Made by a program: the position numbers and the translations under genes. A stretch of 64,000 nt of DNA from Paludibacteraceae bacterium (lineage in GTDB: Bacteria; Bacteroidota; Bacteroidia; Bacteroidales; Paludibacteraceae), in the NCBI GenBank assembly GCA_024399835.1, contig JAKSNK010000001.1:1-64000 (forward strand). The letters are read 5' to 3'. Positions 25,543 to 33,795 of the stretch are shown piece after piece. Under the pieces are notes generated by a model that saw only the letters and a list, made by a program, of their open reading frames with translations, ran no database searches and was not told the DNA's origin. Position 1 is the first letter of the stretch, and every line of letters begins with the position of its first letter.

Positions 25543-27686
25543 TATCTCATCACTCCACCCATGGCGTTATACATTTTGCCGTTGCGGAAAATCTGCAATT
25601 GGTTGTTGCGGATAATCTTGGTGAATCGGTGAGTTGGTGAATCGGTTAATTGGTCAAGACCTGTATAACTATCAGTTTTGAACTCACCTGAATAGGTCTC
25701 TAATATTTGCTGTGATGCACTCTTAGCTGTTATTGAATATGTATAGTCAGTACCTGCTTCCAAACCTGTGACAGTAAAGCGGTATCCATTGGTTGTCATT
25801 TCTGCATTAGATGACGTACGTTCTCCACCACGAGCAGGAGCTGCAAAAGTGATGTTGGTCATTATGCCTTGGCTATTAAATGTGAGTGTGCAGACTAATT
25901 CGCCGTTCTTGCGTATTTCCAAAGTGTATGTATTGGCATTGTCAGTTTGTGGCCAAGTAATGGTAACAGAATGATTGTCAGGAGTTATGATTGGGTCTGT
26001 AACAGGAACTTCTTCAGCACCGATAGGTAGTATATTAGTAAACTCTTTCCACTCCTCGGCTTGCTTATAGGCATCAACTGATTGAGCAGGTACATAAACA
26101 GGAATGGACATATCTACCCCATTAAAACTATAACAACAAGTAGGCGGATTGGTGGCATAGCAAGTTATTGAGATCAAACCTGTGGTGCAACCGGAAAAAA
26201 CACCCTTTCCAATCGTTGTGACGGAATTAGGAATAGTAATCGAGGTTAAACCATCGCAACCCAAGAAAGCATAATCGCCAATCGTTTTGACGGAATTACC
26301 AATCGTTACCGAAGTCAAACCGCTGCAATCCCAGAAAGCAGAATTTCCAATTGTTGTAACAGAATTGGGAATAGTTACTGAGGTCAAACCTATGCAACCA
26401 GAGAAAACACCCTCTCCAATCGTTTTGACGGAATTGGGAATCGTTACCGAAGTCAAACCATAGCATTCATAGAAAGCATAATTACCAATCGTTGTGACGG
26501 AATTGGGAATCGTTACCGAGGTCAAACCGCTACAATTAGAGAAAGCAAACATTCCAATCGTAGTGACGGAATTGGGTATGGTATATGTACTTCGCGTATT
26601 ACTTGCCGGATATTGAATCAATGTATCTTTTGCGTAATTAAATAACACACCATCCATAGATGTATAGTGTGTATTAGCAGCATCTACATTGATAGAGGTC
26701 AAACCACTGCAATCAGAGAAAACACCCTCTCCAATCGTTGTGACGGAATTGGGAATAGTTACTGAGGTCAAACCGCTGCAATTATAGAAAGCCCACTCTC
26801 CAATCGTGGTAACGGAAGAGGGAATAGTAATCGAGGTCAAACCACTGCAATCAGAGAAAGCATCACCTGCAATTTGTTGGATACCACTAAGAATAGTATA
26901 TGCTCCCTGATAAGATGTTGGCATATAAGCAAAGCAATTGGCATTATACACAGGAGATGTCAGACCGCTGCAATCAGAGAAAGCATCATCTCCAATCGTT
27001 GTAACGGAATTAGGAATCGTGACTGAGGTCAAACCGCTGCAATTATAGAAAGCCCCCTCTCCAATCGTGGTAACGGAAGAGGGAATCGTTACCGAGGTTA
27101 AACCGCTGCAATTATAGAAAGCCCACTCTCCAATCGTGGTGACAGAAGAAGGAATGATGACAGTACCCGTAGTAGTTAGCAAGCAACCACAAAGGGTTGT
27201 TTTTGTAACATCACTATATACCCAATGTCCATCTACATAACCATTCATACATTTGGCACCCCAGTATTCATTATATTCGCTCCATGTAGCAGAGCCATCA
27301 TACACAATATTTAGAACCTGAAAGAAAGCATCATCTCCAATCGTTGTGACGGAGTTAGGAATAGTTATAGAGGTCAAACCGCTGCAATCACAGAAAGCAA
27401 AATCTCCAATCGTTGTGACGGAATTAGGAATAGTTACCGAGGTCAAACCTCTGCAAAGATAGAAAGCATTACTTCCAATCTTTGTGATTTCTCCACTGCA
27501 GGTAATCGTACCTATGCCATTACTAAAGGTGTGCGAAGTGATAGCAGGTCCAAAGGTCGTTGAGCCAACAGCTAAATAGTATTGGTCACTCAAGTCCTCC
27601 GTTGCCGTGTAGGTAATGGTGTTACTTGCCCAGAGGGCGGTAGTGGCGACAAGCGCCACGAAAAGAGATAAAAATTTGTGTTTCAT
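25542..27686 (-). CDS. BspA-like leucine-rich repeat (LRR_5) surface protein
   Basis: 714 aa from the ATG at 27686, which begins the signal peptide MKHKFLSLFVALVATTALWA; the frame opens 11 codons earlier but that extension (MEAKTKNNNNF) would spoil it. About 14 LRR_5 units of 23 aa follow, nearly identical in sequence (CSGLTSVTIPNSVTTIGDDAF type). Then comes an FN3-like domain of about 100 aa (VTDPIITPDNHSVTITWP onward) and a C-terminal KIIRNNQLQIFRNGKMYNAM motif that recurs on other secreted proteins in this window. Such proteins are usually surface adhesins. An 8-bp tandem repeat encodes the linker just before the C-terminal motif. The uniform repeats suggest recent expansion or homogenisation. 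Confidence 0.9.
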   Translation of the reverse strand: MKHKFLSLFVALVATTALWASNTITYTATEDLSDQYYLAVGSTTFGPAITSHTFSNGIGTITCSGEITKIGSNAFYLCRGLTSVTIPNSVTTIGDFAFCDCSGLTSITIPNSVTTIGDDAFFQVLNIVYDGSATWSEYNEYWGAKCMNGYVDGHWVYSDVTKTTLCGCLLTTTGTVIIPSSVTTIGEWAFYNCSGLTSVTIPSSVTTIGEGAFYNCSGLTSVTIPNSVTTIGDDAFSDCSGLTSPVYNANCFAYMPTSYQGAYTILSGIQQIAGDAFSDCSGLTSITIPSSVTTIGEWAFYNCSGLTSVTIPNSVTTIGEGVFSDCSGLTSINVDAANTHYTSMDGVLFNYAKDTLIQYPASNTRSTYTIPNSVTTIGMFAFSNCSGLTSVTIPNSVTTIGNYAFYECYGLTSVTIPNSVKTIGEGVFSGCIGLTSVTIPNSVTTIGNSAFWDCSGLTSVTIGNSVKTIGDYAFLGCDGLTSITIPNSVTTIGKGVFSGCTTGLISITCYATNPPTCCYSFNGVDMSIPVYVPAQSVDAYKQAEEWKEFTNILPIGAEEVPVTDPIITPDNHSVTITWPQTDNANTYTLEIRKNGELVCTLTFNSQGIMTNITFAAPARGGERTSSNAEMTTNGYRFTVTGLEAGTDYTYSITAKSASQQILETYSGEFKTDSYTGLDQLTDSPTHRFTKIIRNNQLQIFRNGKMYNAMGGVMR
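25620..25659. repeat. five 8-bp units inside the 3' end of the BspA-like gene
   Basis: GGTGAATC, GGTGAGTT, GGTGAATC, GGTTAATT, GGTCAAGA in direct order. On the coding (minus) strand this encodes the linker LDQLTDSPTHRFTKI before the conserved C-terminus. The same 8-bp unit family forms the noncoding array at 61469-61500. Confidence 0.65.
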
Positions 27687-27777
27687 AAAGTTGTTATTGT
27701 TTTTAGTTTTTGCCTCCACAATCGGCAGAAGGCAGTTGCCGTTTATATAGATTTTTATGCGTTGTCTAACTATGCTA

Positions 27778-27821
27778 ATCAGCCGAGGATGCGCCGAGGA
27801 TACGCCGAGGATACGCCGAGG
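27778..27821. repeat. array of four 11-bp units upstream of the BspA-like gene
   Basis: ATCAGCCGAGG, ATGCGCCGAGG, ATACGCCGAGG, ATACGCCGAGG in direct order, followed by a partial ATAGGGAC. It lies in the untranslated region 92 nt above the ATG at 27686. Confidence 0.7.
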
Positions 27822-27838
27822 ATAGGGACATAAAGAAA

Positions 27839-27880
27839 GCGCAGACCTCGTGCTGTTTACTTACAGTCTGAGGCCTTCGC
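27839..27880 (-). terminator. intrinsic terminator or attenuator in the BspA-like gene leader
   Basis: On the minus strand a 17-nt arm (GCGAAGGCCTCAGACTG), an 8-nt loop and a matching arm (CAGCACGAGGTCTGCGC) are followed by TTTCTTT. The stem has one mismatch and a three-nt internal loop. It lies between the promoter at 28218-28249 and the BspA-like gene, so it would end or attenuate that transcript. Confidence 0.6.
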
Positions 27881-28211
27881 ATTGCCGTACAATTCAAATA
27901 AACAACAAGAAACCTACGCTGATATGATAAATCTGTCTATACGAAATGTACAAACATGGTACATCATACCCTAATAGGCATCTATTGCCATCTTTGGTTT
28001 TGAATTGTACAAGAAAAGGTTGCGAAGCTTTCAGACCATCAAACACAAAGCACATATAAATGCCGTCCGCGACTACTCCCACAAAGGAAAGCAGACGCTT
28101 TCAATATGTTTTGAACCCCACCGCCGTGAGTGTTTGCACACTCCGTTTTGACACTTCAAAACTCCCCAGCGCAGGAATTCTTATCTCGCTCAATTGCTCG
28201 AACGATTATTT
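27839..28211 (-). ncRNA. candidate structured RNA or long leader
   Basis: A strong promoter (28218-28249) and an intrinsic terminator (27839-27880) define a transcript of about 370 nt with no convincing protein. Near its 5' end are two perfect hairpins in series: GTTTTGA-AGTG-TCAAAAC (28145-28162) and GAGTGT-GCAA-ACACTC (28128-28143), the second closed by a GNRA tetraloop. A GTG-started frame of 62 codons (27894-28082) exists but has no supporting feature. It could be a trans-acting RNA or a regulatory leader for the BspA-like gene 153 nt beyond the terminator. I do not recognise the family. Confidence 0.4.
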
Positions 28212-28217
28212 CGAGTG

Positions 28218-28249
28218 CAAAGGTACAAAGAAAAAATGATATATGCAAA
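28218..28249 (-). promoter_or_regulatory. promoter of the candidate structured RNA / BspA leader
   Basis: Minus strand TACCTTTG at 28218-28225 and TTTG at 28246-28249, spacing 20 nt, with GCATATAT after the -33 box as at many other promoters of the window. Confidence 0.75.
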
Positions 28250-28356
28250 TAAAATTGTAATTTTGAATTAAGAATTTTGAATTATGGGAAAAAAATCGTG
28301 CCCTCGTGGCTAAGAATTAAGAGAATGTAAATCGGGTGAGGTTAAATTAAAAAAAG

Positions 28357-28388
28357 TTTGCATATATCAAAAAAAAAGTGTACCTTTG
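28357..28388 (+). promoter_or_regulatory. promoter of the histidine kinase gene
   Basis: TTTG at 28357-28360 and TACCTTTG at 28381-28388, spacing 20 nt. The ATG follows at 28407. Confidence 0.75.
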
Positions 28389-28406
28389 CAGTCAAACACT
28401 TAAAAT

Positions 28407-29531
28407 ATGAAAAATCGTTTATCTCCATATTACATCGGTTCGCTTATTGTTGTGGTGGCGCTGCTGATTGTTACCGCTTCCGTACTGTACACCAACCATT
28501 TGGCAGCCCAACTGCGTCAAGAGGAACAACAACGCATCGAGTTATGGGCAGATGCTACCAAGCGTATCATTCAAGCCAAGGACACCGAAGATCTGAGTTT
28601 CTACCTGACCATTATCGAAGCCAATACGACCATTCCCGTATATATGCTGGACAACGAAGGCGCCATACTCGACACACGCAATGTAACCAAACCCGTAAGC
28701 GACCCCAAAGAACTGAACGGACCTATCGAATTGCGCATATCAGACGACATCATACAATACATCTATTACGACGAATCTACCCTGCTGACCCAACTCAAAC
28801 TATTCCCCTATATCGAGTTTGGCATTATCTTACTCTTTATCATTATCGCCGTAGTCACCCTATACACCGCCCAACGGAGCGAACAAGACCGCGTATGGGC
28901 AGGACTGAGCAAAGAGACCGCCCATCAGTTAGGCACTCCCATCTCTTCGCTGAACGCATGGATGGCACTATTGGAAGACAAAGGCATCGACGACAACATG
29001 CTAGAATCCATGCAGTTGGACATCGACCGGCTGAACACGATTGCAGAGCGTTTTTCCAAAATAGGCAGTGCCCCCGAACTCAAGCCCACCCTACTGACCG
29101 ACATCGTGACCCAAACAATCAACTACATGCGCACACGCATATCCAACAAAGTGACCATCGAACAGCAAGGACTGAACGATGACGCTGTTGTACAATTGAA
29201 CGCCCCGTTATTCAGTTGGGTACTGGAGAACCTTATCAAGAACGCCCTGGATGCCATGAACGGCAAAGGCACCATAACCATCACAATGGGGCATGACGAG
29301 GAGAATATCTGCTTAGACATAACAGACACAGGTCGCGGCATAGACCACAACCACTACAAGACCATTTTTCAGCCGGGTTATACGAGTAAAAAACGCGGTT
29401 GGGGACTCGGATTGAGTTTAGCCAAGCGTATCATTGAAGATTACCATCGGGGCAAAATCTTTGTCAAGTCGAGCGAGATAGGCGTCGGGACCACTTTTCG
29501 CATCCTGCTCAAACAGTCCAAAAACAGTTGA
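28407..29531 (+). CDS. membrane sensor histidine kinase
   Basis: 374 aa. Two membrane helices (about residues 8-28 and 132-152) enclose a short extracytoplasmic sensor region of about 100 aa. The dimerisation/phosphoacceptor box is KETAHQLGTPISS with the phosphorylated His near residue 174. The ATPase domain shows ENLIKNALDAM (N box), DTGRGI (G1) and FQPGYTSKKRGWGLGLSL (F/G2 boxes). It should autophosphorylate and signal to a response regulator, but none is adjacent, so it is an orphan here. The last 114 nt overlap the convergent ispE gene. Confidence 0.92.
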   Translation: MKNRLSPYYIGSLIVVVALLIVTASVLYTNHLAAQLRQEEQQRIELWADATKRIIQAKDTEDLSFYLTIIEANTTIPVYMLDNEGAILDTRNVTKPVSDPKELNGPIELRISDDIIQYIYYDESTLLTQLKLFPYIEFGIILLFIIIAVVTLYTAQRSEQDRVWAGLSKETAHQLGTPISSLNAWMALLEDKGIDDNMLESMQLDIDRLNTIAERFSKIGSAPELKPTLLTDIVTQTINYMRTRISNKVTIEQQGLNDDAVVQLNAPLFSWVLENLIKNALDAMNGKGTITITMGHDEENICLDITDTGRGIDHNHYKTIFQPGYTSKKRGWGLGLSLAKRIIEDYHRGKIFVKSSEIGVGTTFRILLKQSKNS

Positions 29532-30236
29532 ACCGCTTCCACTCATGGCAGCATAACAAGCACCTATATCCAATAGGTGCCGCTTAATCCGTGGCAAAAG
29601 GGGATGTTGAGCAAAGACGGACGGTTCGAAATCGTTGGCAGTCGTATCGTACTCCCCCCGCTGCAACCGGTCGGCAATAGAGACAGGGCACGGCGTAACG
29701 CCTGCATACGCCTCTTTGGTAGAAACGAAGACAGGCGGCTTAATCATCAGCAGGTGTTTGCCCCGTAGCGACCAATCGAGCGGTGTCAGTTTATCGCCTA
29801 TTCCCTGCGCAAAACACGGTACATCGTATGCAAAGAAAGGACAATCGGCGCCTAAAGGTTGTACTTCGGCAGCCAACTGTTGCCGGGTGAGATTCAAATG
29901 AAAGAGTTCATTTAGGGCAATTGCCATGTGTGCCGCATCGCTACTGCCTCCGCCCAATCCGGCTCCCATAGGGATGACCTTGGTCAGCCGGACCTCGACC
30001 GACCCTATTGACGGGAAACGGCTTGCCATCAGGCGATAGCAACGCACCACTAAATTATCTTCGTCCAGCGAAGAAACGATTGTTTGCCCATTCGGCAAAT
30101 CCAAGGGATTGACCTCTAATGTATCGTGCAAGCCGAAGACAGGATAAAAGACGGTTTCCAAATCATGGTAACCGTCTTCACGCTTGCGCAACACGCGCAA
30201 ACCCAAGTTAATCTTACAATGCGGAAAAAGAGTCAT
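29418..30236 (-). CDS. ispE: 4-diphosphocytidyl-2-C-methyl-D-erythritol kinase
   Basis: 272 aa GHMP kinase of the non-mevalonate isoprenoid pathway; it phosphorylates CDP-methylerythritol with ATP. Signatures: CKINLGLRVLRKREDGYHDL at the start, the ATP-binding loop PMGAGLGGGSSDAAH near residue 94 and AAMSGSGSTVFGLF near residue 232. Length is normal. The gene starts 8 nt below the LRR_5 gene on the same strand and probably shares its promoter. Its last 38 codons lie antisense to the end of the histidine kinase gene. Confidence 0.95.
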   Translation of the reverse strand: MTLFPHCKINLGLRVLRKREDGYHDLETVFYPVFGLHDTLEVNPLDLPNGQTIVSSLDEDNLVVRCYRLMASRFPSIGSVEVRLTKVIPMGAGLGGGSSDAAHMAIALNELFHLNLTRQQLAAEVQPLGADCPFFAYDVPCFAQGIGDKLTPLDWSLRGKHLLMIKPPVFVSTKEAYAGVTPCPVSIADRLQRGEYDTTANDFEPSVFAQHPLLPRIKRHLLDIGACYAAMSGSGSTVFGLFEQDAKSGPDAYLARLDKDFAPMVIFNDTLG

Positions 30237-30244
30237 AGAGCAGT

Positions 30245-31975
30245 TTAGAACATCTCCTGCATCAACTCTTTAACATCCACTCTGGTATTCTTGAAGGCAT
30301 TCTTGCCCCACGAAATAATATCTGCCGTAAGATTGACCGTCGAGAGTTTGGAGCAGTCCATAAAGCACTCGTCGCCCAAGGTCTCAATCGGGCTGTCAAT
30401 CTCGACAGATTCCAACGCCTTGCACTCCTTGAAAGCACGGGCAGGGATAGCATCCAAACGGCTATTGAACTCCAATTTGCGCATATTGAGGCAATGCATA
30501 AATGCCTCTTCGCCAAGTGTTTCCAACTGTTCGGGCAGCTTGACTTCACGCAACACTTTGCAATCACGGAAGGCACCTGTCTCAATATGGTGAATATGGT
30601 CCACAAAAGCGAAGTCCTCCAGTTGTTGGCACGCTGCAAAAGCACGCTGACCTATACGGAAAGTAGATTCGGGGATATTGATTTTCTCCAAACTCAGGCA
30701 GTTCATAAACGCTTCGTCACTAACGGCATACAACCCTTCGGGCAAAGTGACACGGTAAAGTTGACGGCAGTCCTGGAAAGTACCTTTCTTGATCTCGTTG
30801 ATTGCAGCAGGGATATTAACCTCTACAATCTTCGCACATCCTGCGTACGCCTGTTCGCCCAATACTTGCAATCCTGCGGGCAGCGAGATGCTCTCCAGAT
30901 TGGTGCAACCGGCAAAAGCGCCGGCATAAATAGCCGTAACCGACTGCGGCAAAGTGAACTGTTTGAGTCCGCGGCACGCAAAGAAACATGCCGTAGGAAT
31001 AGCCGTAATATGTTCGTTCAAGTTCTGCTCCTGCAGATTGACGCAGTTATAGAAGCAGCGTGCGCCAATCTCGGTTACCGTAGCAGGAAGAGCTGCCATT
31101 TTAAGTTTGCCGCACTCGGCAAAAGCCATCGTACCGACTTTGGTAACCGATTGGGGAATAGTGACCTCCTGCAACGCTTCGCAACCATAGAAAGTAGCAG
31201 CGGCGATTTCAGTAATAATCGAGGGAATGACCAACTTGCTAATCGTCTTGTTCCCGGCAAAAGCACCTGCAGCAATCAGACGAATGGGCACTTTGCTCTT
31301 GAAATCGTATTTGGCAGGTCCGTCCTTTTTCATGGCGATAAGGCAACCGTCCACGATAAGAGCACCTTTGCGCCATTTCTTATCGTTTTTATAAATAGCA
31401 CTATTGGTCAAAATATCCTGTCCAATCCACTTAACGGAAGGATTGATAGTAAGGCGCTCCAAATGGGAACAGCCCATGAACATGTAATTATCAATCTTAT
31501 CAATATGTGCGGGAATCTCCACGCGAGCTACCGTTTTGTTGTTTTCAAATGCCCCGCAAGCGAGCAAACGCACATTGGCAGGGATGACAAATTTGGACTT
31601 GATGCTCTTGTTGGTAGCGATAAGCACACTATCCACAATGAGGGCACCGTTTTGCCACATATTCTTGTCCGCCATCATTGCCGTGCCGTCAAAAGCGGAA
31701 CGGTAAACGCGTGTTACCGTAGCAGGAATAACCACGGCAGAGAGTGTCTTGGCACCACGGAACGCCTTATCGCCAATCTCCGTTACGACAAAAGTCTCCT
31801 GCCCTACAGGGATAGACTCGGGAATAAGCAACTCTCCCGAAACCTTAGGGTTAACAGCCACCGTAGCCGTGTGATGAATAAGGTCTAATTCAAACTTCAA
31901 ATCGTTGTAAAAAGCAGTCTCCTGAGCACAGACAGCCGCCGAAAACAAAAGTAAAAAAAGTGTAAATTTCTTCAT
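30245..31975 (-). CDS. exported leucine-rich repeat (LRR_5) protein
   Basis: 576 aa with signal peptide MKKFTLFLLLFSAAVCAQ. After a short N-terminal region (LLIPESIPVGQETFVVTEIG) it is a continuous solenoid of LRR_5/BspA-like units (pattern IPxxVTxIGxxAFxxCxxLxxVxL) up to the C-terminus, with two insertions (WRKGALIVDGCLIAMKKDG type near residues 100 and 210). In contrast to the other LRR_5 protein here, its units are diverged from one another and there is no FN3 domain or KIIRN-type C-terminus. Probably periplasmic or surface; ligand unknown. First gene of an operon with ispE. Confidence 0.88.
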   Translation of the reverse strand: MKKFTLFLLLFSAAVCAQETAFYNDLKFELDLIHHTATVAVNPKVSGELLIPESIPVGQETFVVTEIGDKAFRGAKTLSAVVIPATVTRVYRSAFDGTAMMADKNMWQNGALIVDSVLIATNKSIKSKFVIPANVRLLACGAFENNKTVARVEIPAHIDKIDNYMFMGCSHLERLTINPSVKWIGQDILTNSAIYKNDKKWRKGALIVDGCLIAMKKDGPAKYDFKSKVPIRLIAAGAFAGNKTISKLVIPSIITEIAAATFYGCEALQEVTIPQSVTKVGTMAFAECGKLKMAALPATVTEIGARCFYNCVNLQEQNLNEHITAIPTACFFACRGLKQFTLPQSVTAIYAGAFAGCTNLESISLPAGLQVLGEQAYAGCAKIVEVNIPAAINEIKKGTFQDCRQLYRVTLPEGLYAVSDEAFMNCLSLEKINIPESTFRIGQRAFAACQQLEDFAFVDHIHHIETGAFRDCKVLREVKLPEQLETLGEEAFMHCLNMRKLEFNSRLDAIPARAFKECKALESVEIDSPIETLGDECFMDCSKLSTVNLTADIISWGKNAFKNTRVDVKELMQEMF

Positions 31976-32027
31976 ATTGATGAGTATTTAATTATTATAA
32001 TGTTGTAAACTGTTCGTTTTGACAGCG

Positions 32028-32075
32028 CAAAGGTACAAAAAAATTTGCATATTTCAAAAAAAAAGTGTACCTTTG
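32028..32075. promoter_or_regulatory. interlocked divergent promoters (LRR_5-ispE / C69 dipeptidase)
   Basis: Minus strand: -7 TACCTTTG at 32028-32035, -33 TTTG at 32055-32058. Plus strand: -33 TTTG at 32044-32047, -7 TACCTTTG at 32068-32075. Each -33 box lies inside the other promoter, so two polymerases could not bind together. The layout is nearly the same as at 54676-54723. Confidence 0.75.
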
Positions 32076-32124
32076 TGCGCTTTTTATCGTCATTTTGTCA
32101 AAATTAACTCTAAAAAACATACTT

Positions 32125-33795
32125 ATGAAACGAATTAGTACCTTATTAACTTTGGCGGTAGTAATCCTCCTGAGCGGGCGCACGGATGCGTGCACAAATT
32201 TCCTAATAGGCAAGAAGGCATCAGCAGACGGCAGTGCAATGATTACATACGCGATGGACAGTTACACGGCTTACGGTTATTTAGACTTTTCCCCCGCAGC
32301 CGACCACCCCAAGGGCAGCAAGCGTGCCATCGTTGACGGCGACACGCAAAAGCCGTTAGGCGAGATTGACGAAGTCGAGCACACCTATTCGGTAGTGGGA
32401 TACATGAACGAGCACCAACTCGCTATCATGGAAACGACTTGGGGCGGCAGAGAAGCATGCTGGGACACCACCGGCGGAATAGACTATGTAAGCTTGATGC
32501 GTATCGCTCTGGAGCGTTGTCGCACGGCTCGCGAAGCAATCGATGTGATGACTTCACTCGTTGCCCAATACGGTTATGCCAGCGAAGGCGAGAGTTTTTC
32601 CATAGCAGATACAAGCGAAGTATGGCTGATGGACATGACCGGAAAAGGCGGCAAGGAACGCGGTGCCGTATGGGTAGCCACACGCATTCCAGACGACTGC
32701 ATCTCTGCACATGCCAACCAGGCACGCACGACCTATTTGCCCCTGAAAGGCAGTCGGTACGACAAGAAAAAGGGCTACTGCGTGAGCAAAGACGGCAATG
32801 TAATCTGGTCAAAAGATGTCATTTCGTTTGCACGCAACAACGGTTTCTATTCGGGTGAAGATAACGCATTCAGTTATGCTGCCGTTTACAACCCCTACGA
32901 ATTCTCGGGATTGTATGTATGCGAGGCACGCGTATGGTCGTTCTTCCGCCGTTTTAGCGACGACATGGACAAATACTTTGATTACGCTTCGGGTAAGACT
33001 TTCCTCGAAAGCAACGGACAAACGCCCGGCGAACCGATGCCTCTCTATTTCAAGCCCAATCACAAAGTGGGACTGCAAGAACTGAAAGAGTGCATGCGCG
33101 ACCAATACGAAGGTACTCCATTGGATATAACACAAGGTACAGCAGCCGGTCCATGGCACAGCAAACTGCGTTACGGAGGTTTGACCTACAAGATGGACAG
33201 CACCGTCTATTGGTACGAGCGTCCTACCGCTACCCAGCAGACGGCTTGTGTACTATTGGCACATATACGCCCACACAAAGAAGGCATTATGTGGTTCGGC
33301 GTAGATGATGCCGCTACAAGTTTACTGGTGCCCATGTACTGCCGTATCAACAGTATCCCCGAATGCTACCGGTTGGGGAACGGCGATTTATACACTTACT
33401 CCCCCACAAGCGCATGGTGGACATTCAACATAGTTGCCAATTGGGTTTATACCAAATACGAGCGTATGATAGTTGATTTGCAGAAGGTCAGAAGTATCTG
33501 GGAAGATAAATTCAACAGCCAGATTAGTGTAATCGACGAGTCAATAGCAGGTATGCCGGACGCACAAAAGCGCGAATTCCTCACACGCTATTCCATCGCA
33601 CAGGCAGAAGAAAGTACCGCAGCATGGAAAGAATTAGGTATTTACCTGATGACCAAATATTTGGACGGCGTAGAGCGCAGGGAAGAGAATGGTCAGTTCC
33701 TACGCAACGAATGGGGCAATCCCGAGAGCCCCAACCGATTGTCGTATTCCAAACCCTATTTACAGACGATTTCAAACGAAGTAGCTCATGAATAA
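32125..33795 (+). CDS. exported C69 family dipeptidase
   Basis: 556 aa from the ATG at 32125; the frame opens at 32065 but that lies before the promoter's start point. Signal peptide MKRISTLLTLAVVILLSGRT, then DACTNFLIGKKASADGS: the Cys right after the predicted processing site is the expected N-terminal nucleophile of this Ntn-hydrolase family. Further family features are a TTWGGREACWDTTGGIDYV segment and HANQARTTYLP. It would cleave dipeptides outside the cytoplasm. The stop overlaps the start of the pepD-type gene by 8 nt, giving an export/cytoplasm dipeptidase pair. Confidence 0.9.
   Translation: MKRISTLLTLAVVILLSGRTDACTNFLIGKKASADGSAMITYAMDSYTAYGYLDFSPAADHPKGSKRAIVDGDTQKPLGEIDEVEHTYSVVGYMNEHQLAIMETTWGGREACWDTTGGIDYVSLMRIALERCRTAREAIDVMTSLVAQYGYASEGESFSIADTSEVWLMDMTGKGGKERGAVWVATRIPDDCISAHANQARTTYLPLKGSRYDKKKGYCVSKDGNVIWSKDVISFARNNGFYSGEDNAFSYAAVYNPYEFSGLYVCEARVWSFFRRFSDDMDKYFDYASGKTFLESNGQTPGEPMPLYFKPNHKVGLQELKECMRDQYEGTPLDITQGTAAGPWHSKLRYGGLTYKMDSTVYWYERPTATQQTACVLLAHIRPHKEGIMWFGVDDAATSLLVPMYCRINSIPECYRLGNGDLYTYSPTSAWWTFNIVANWVYTKYERMIVDLQKVRSIWEDKFNSQISVIDESIAGMPDAQKREFLTRYSIAQAEESTAAWKELGIYLMTKYLDGVERREENGQFLRNEWGNPESPNRLSYSKPYLQTISNEVAHE

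Noticed and set aside
27894..28082. 62-aa protein inside the candidate RNA
   Set aside because: GTG start without ribosome site, Cys- and aromatic-rich composition without recognisable fold; RNA hairpins, promoter and terminator explain the region better. Kept only as a possibility.
30494..31888. Plus-strand open frame of 464 aa opposite the LRR_5 gene
   Set aside because: Antisense shadow of a regular solenoid repeat; no signal peptide, domain or promoter, while the minus-strand frame has all three.
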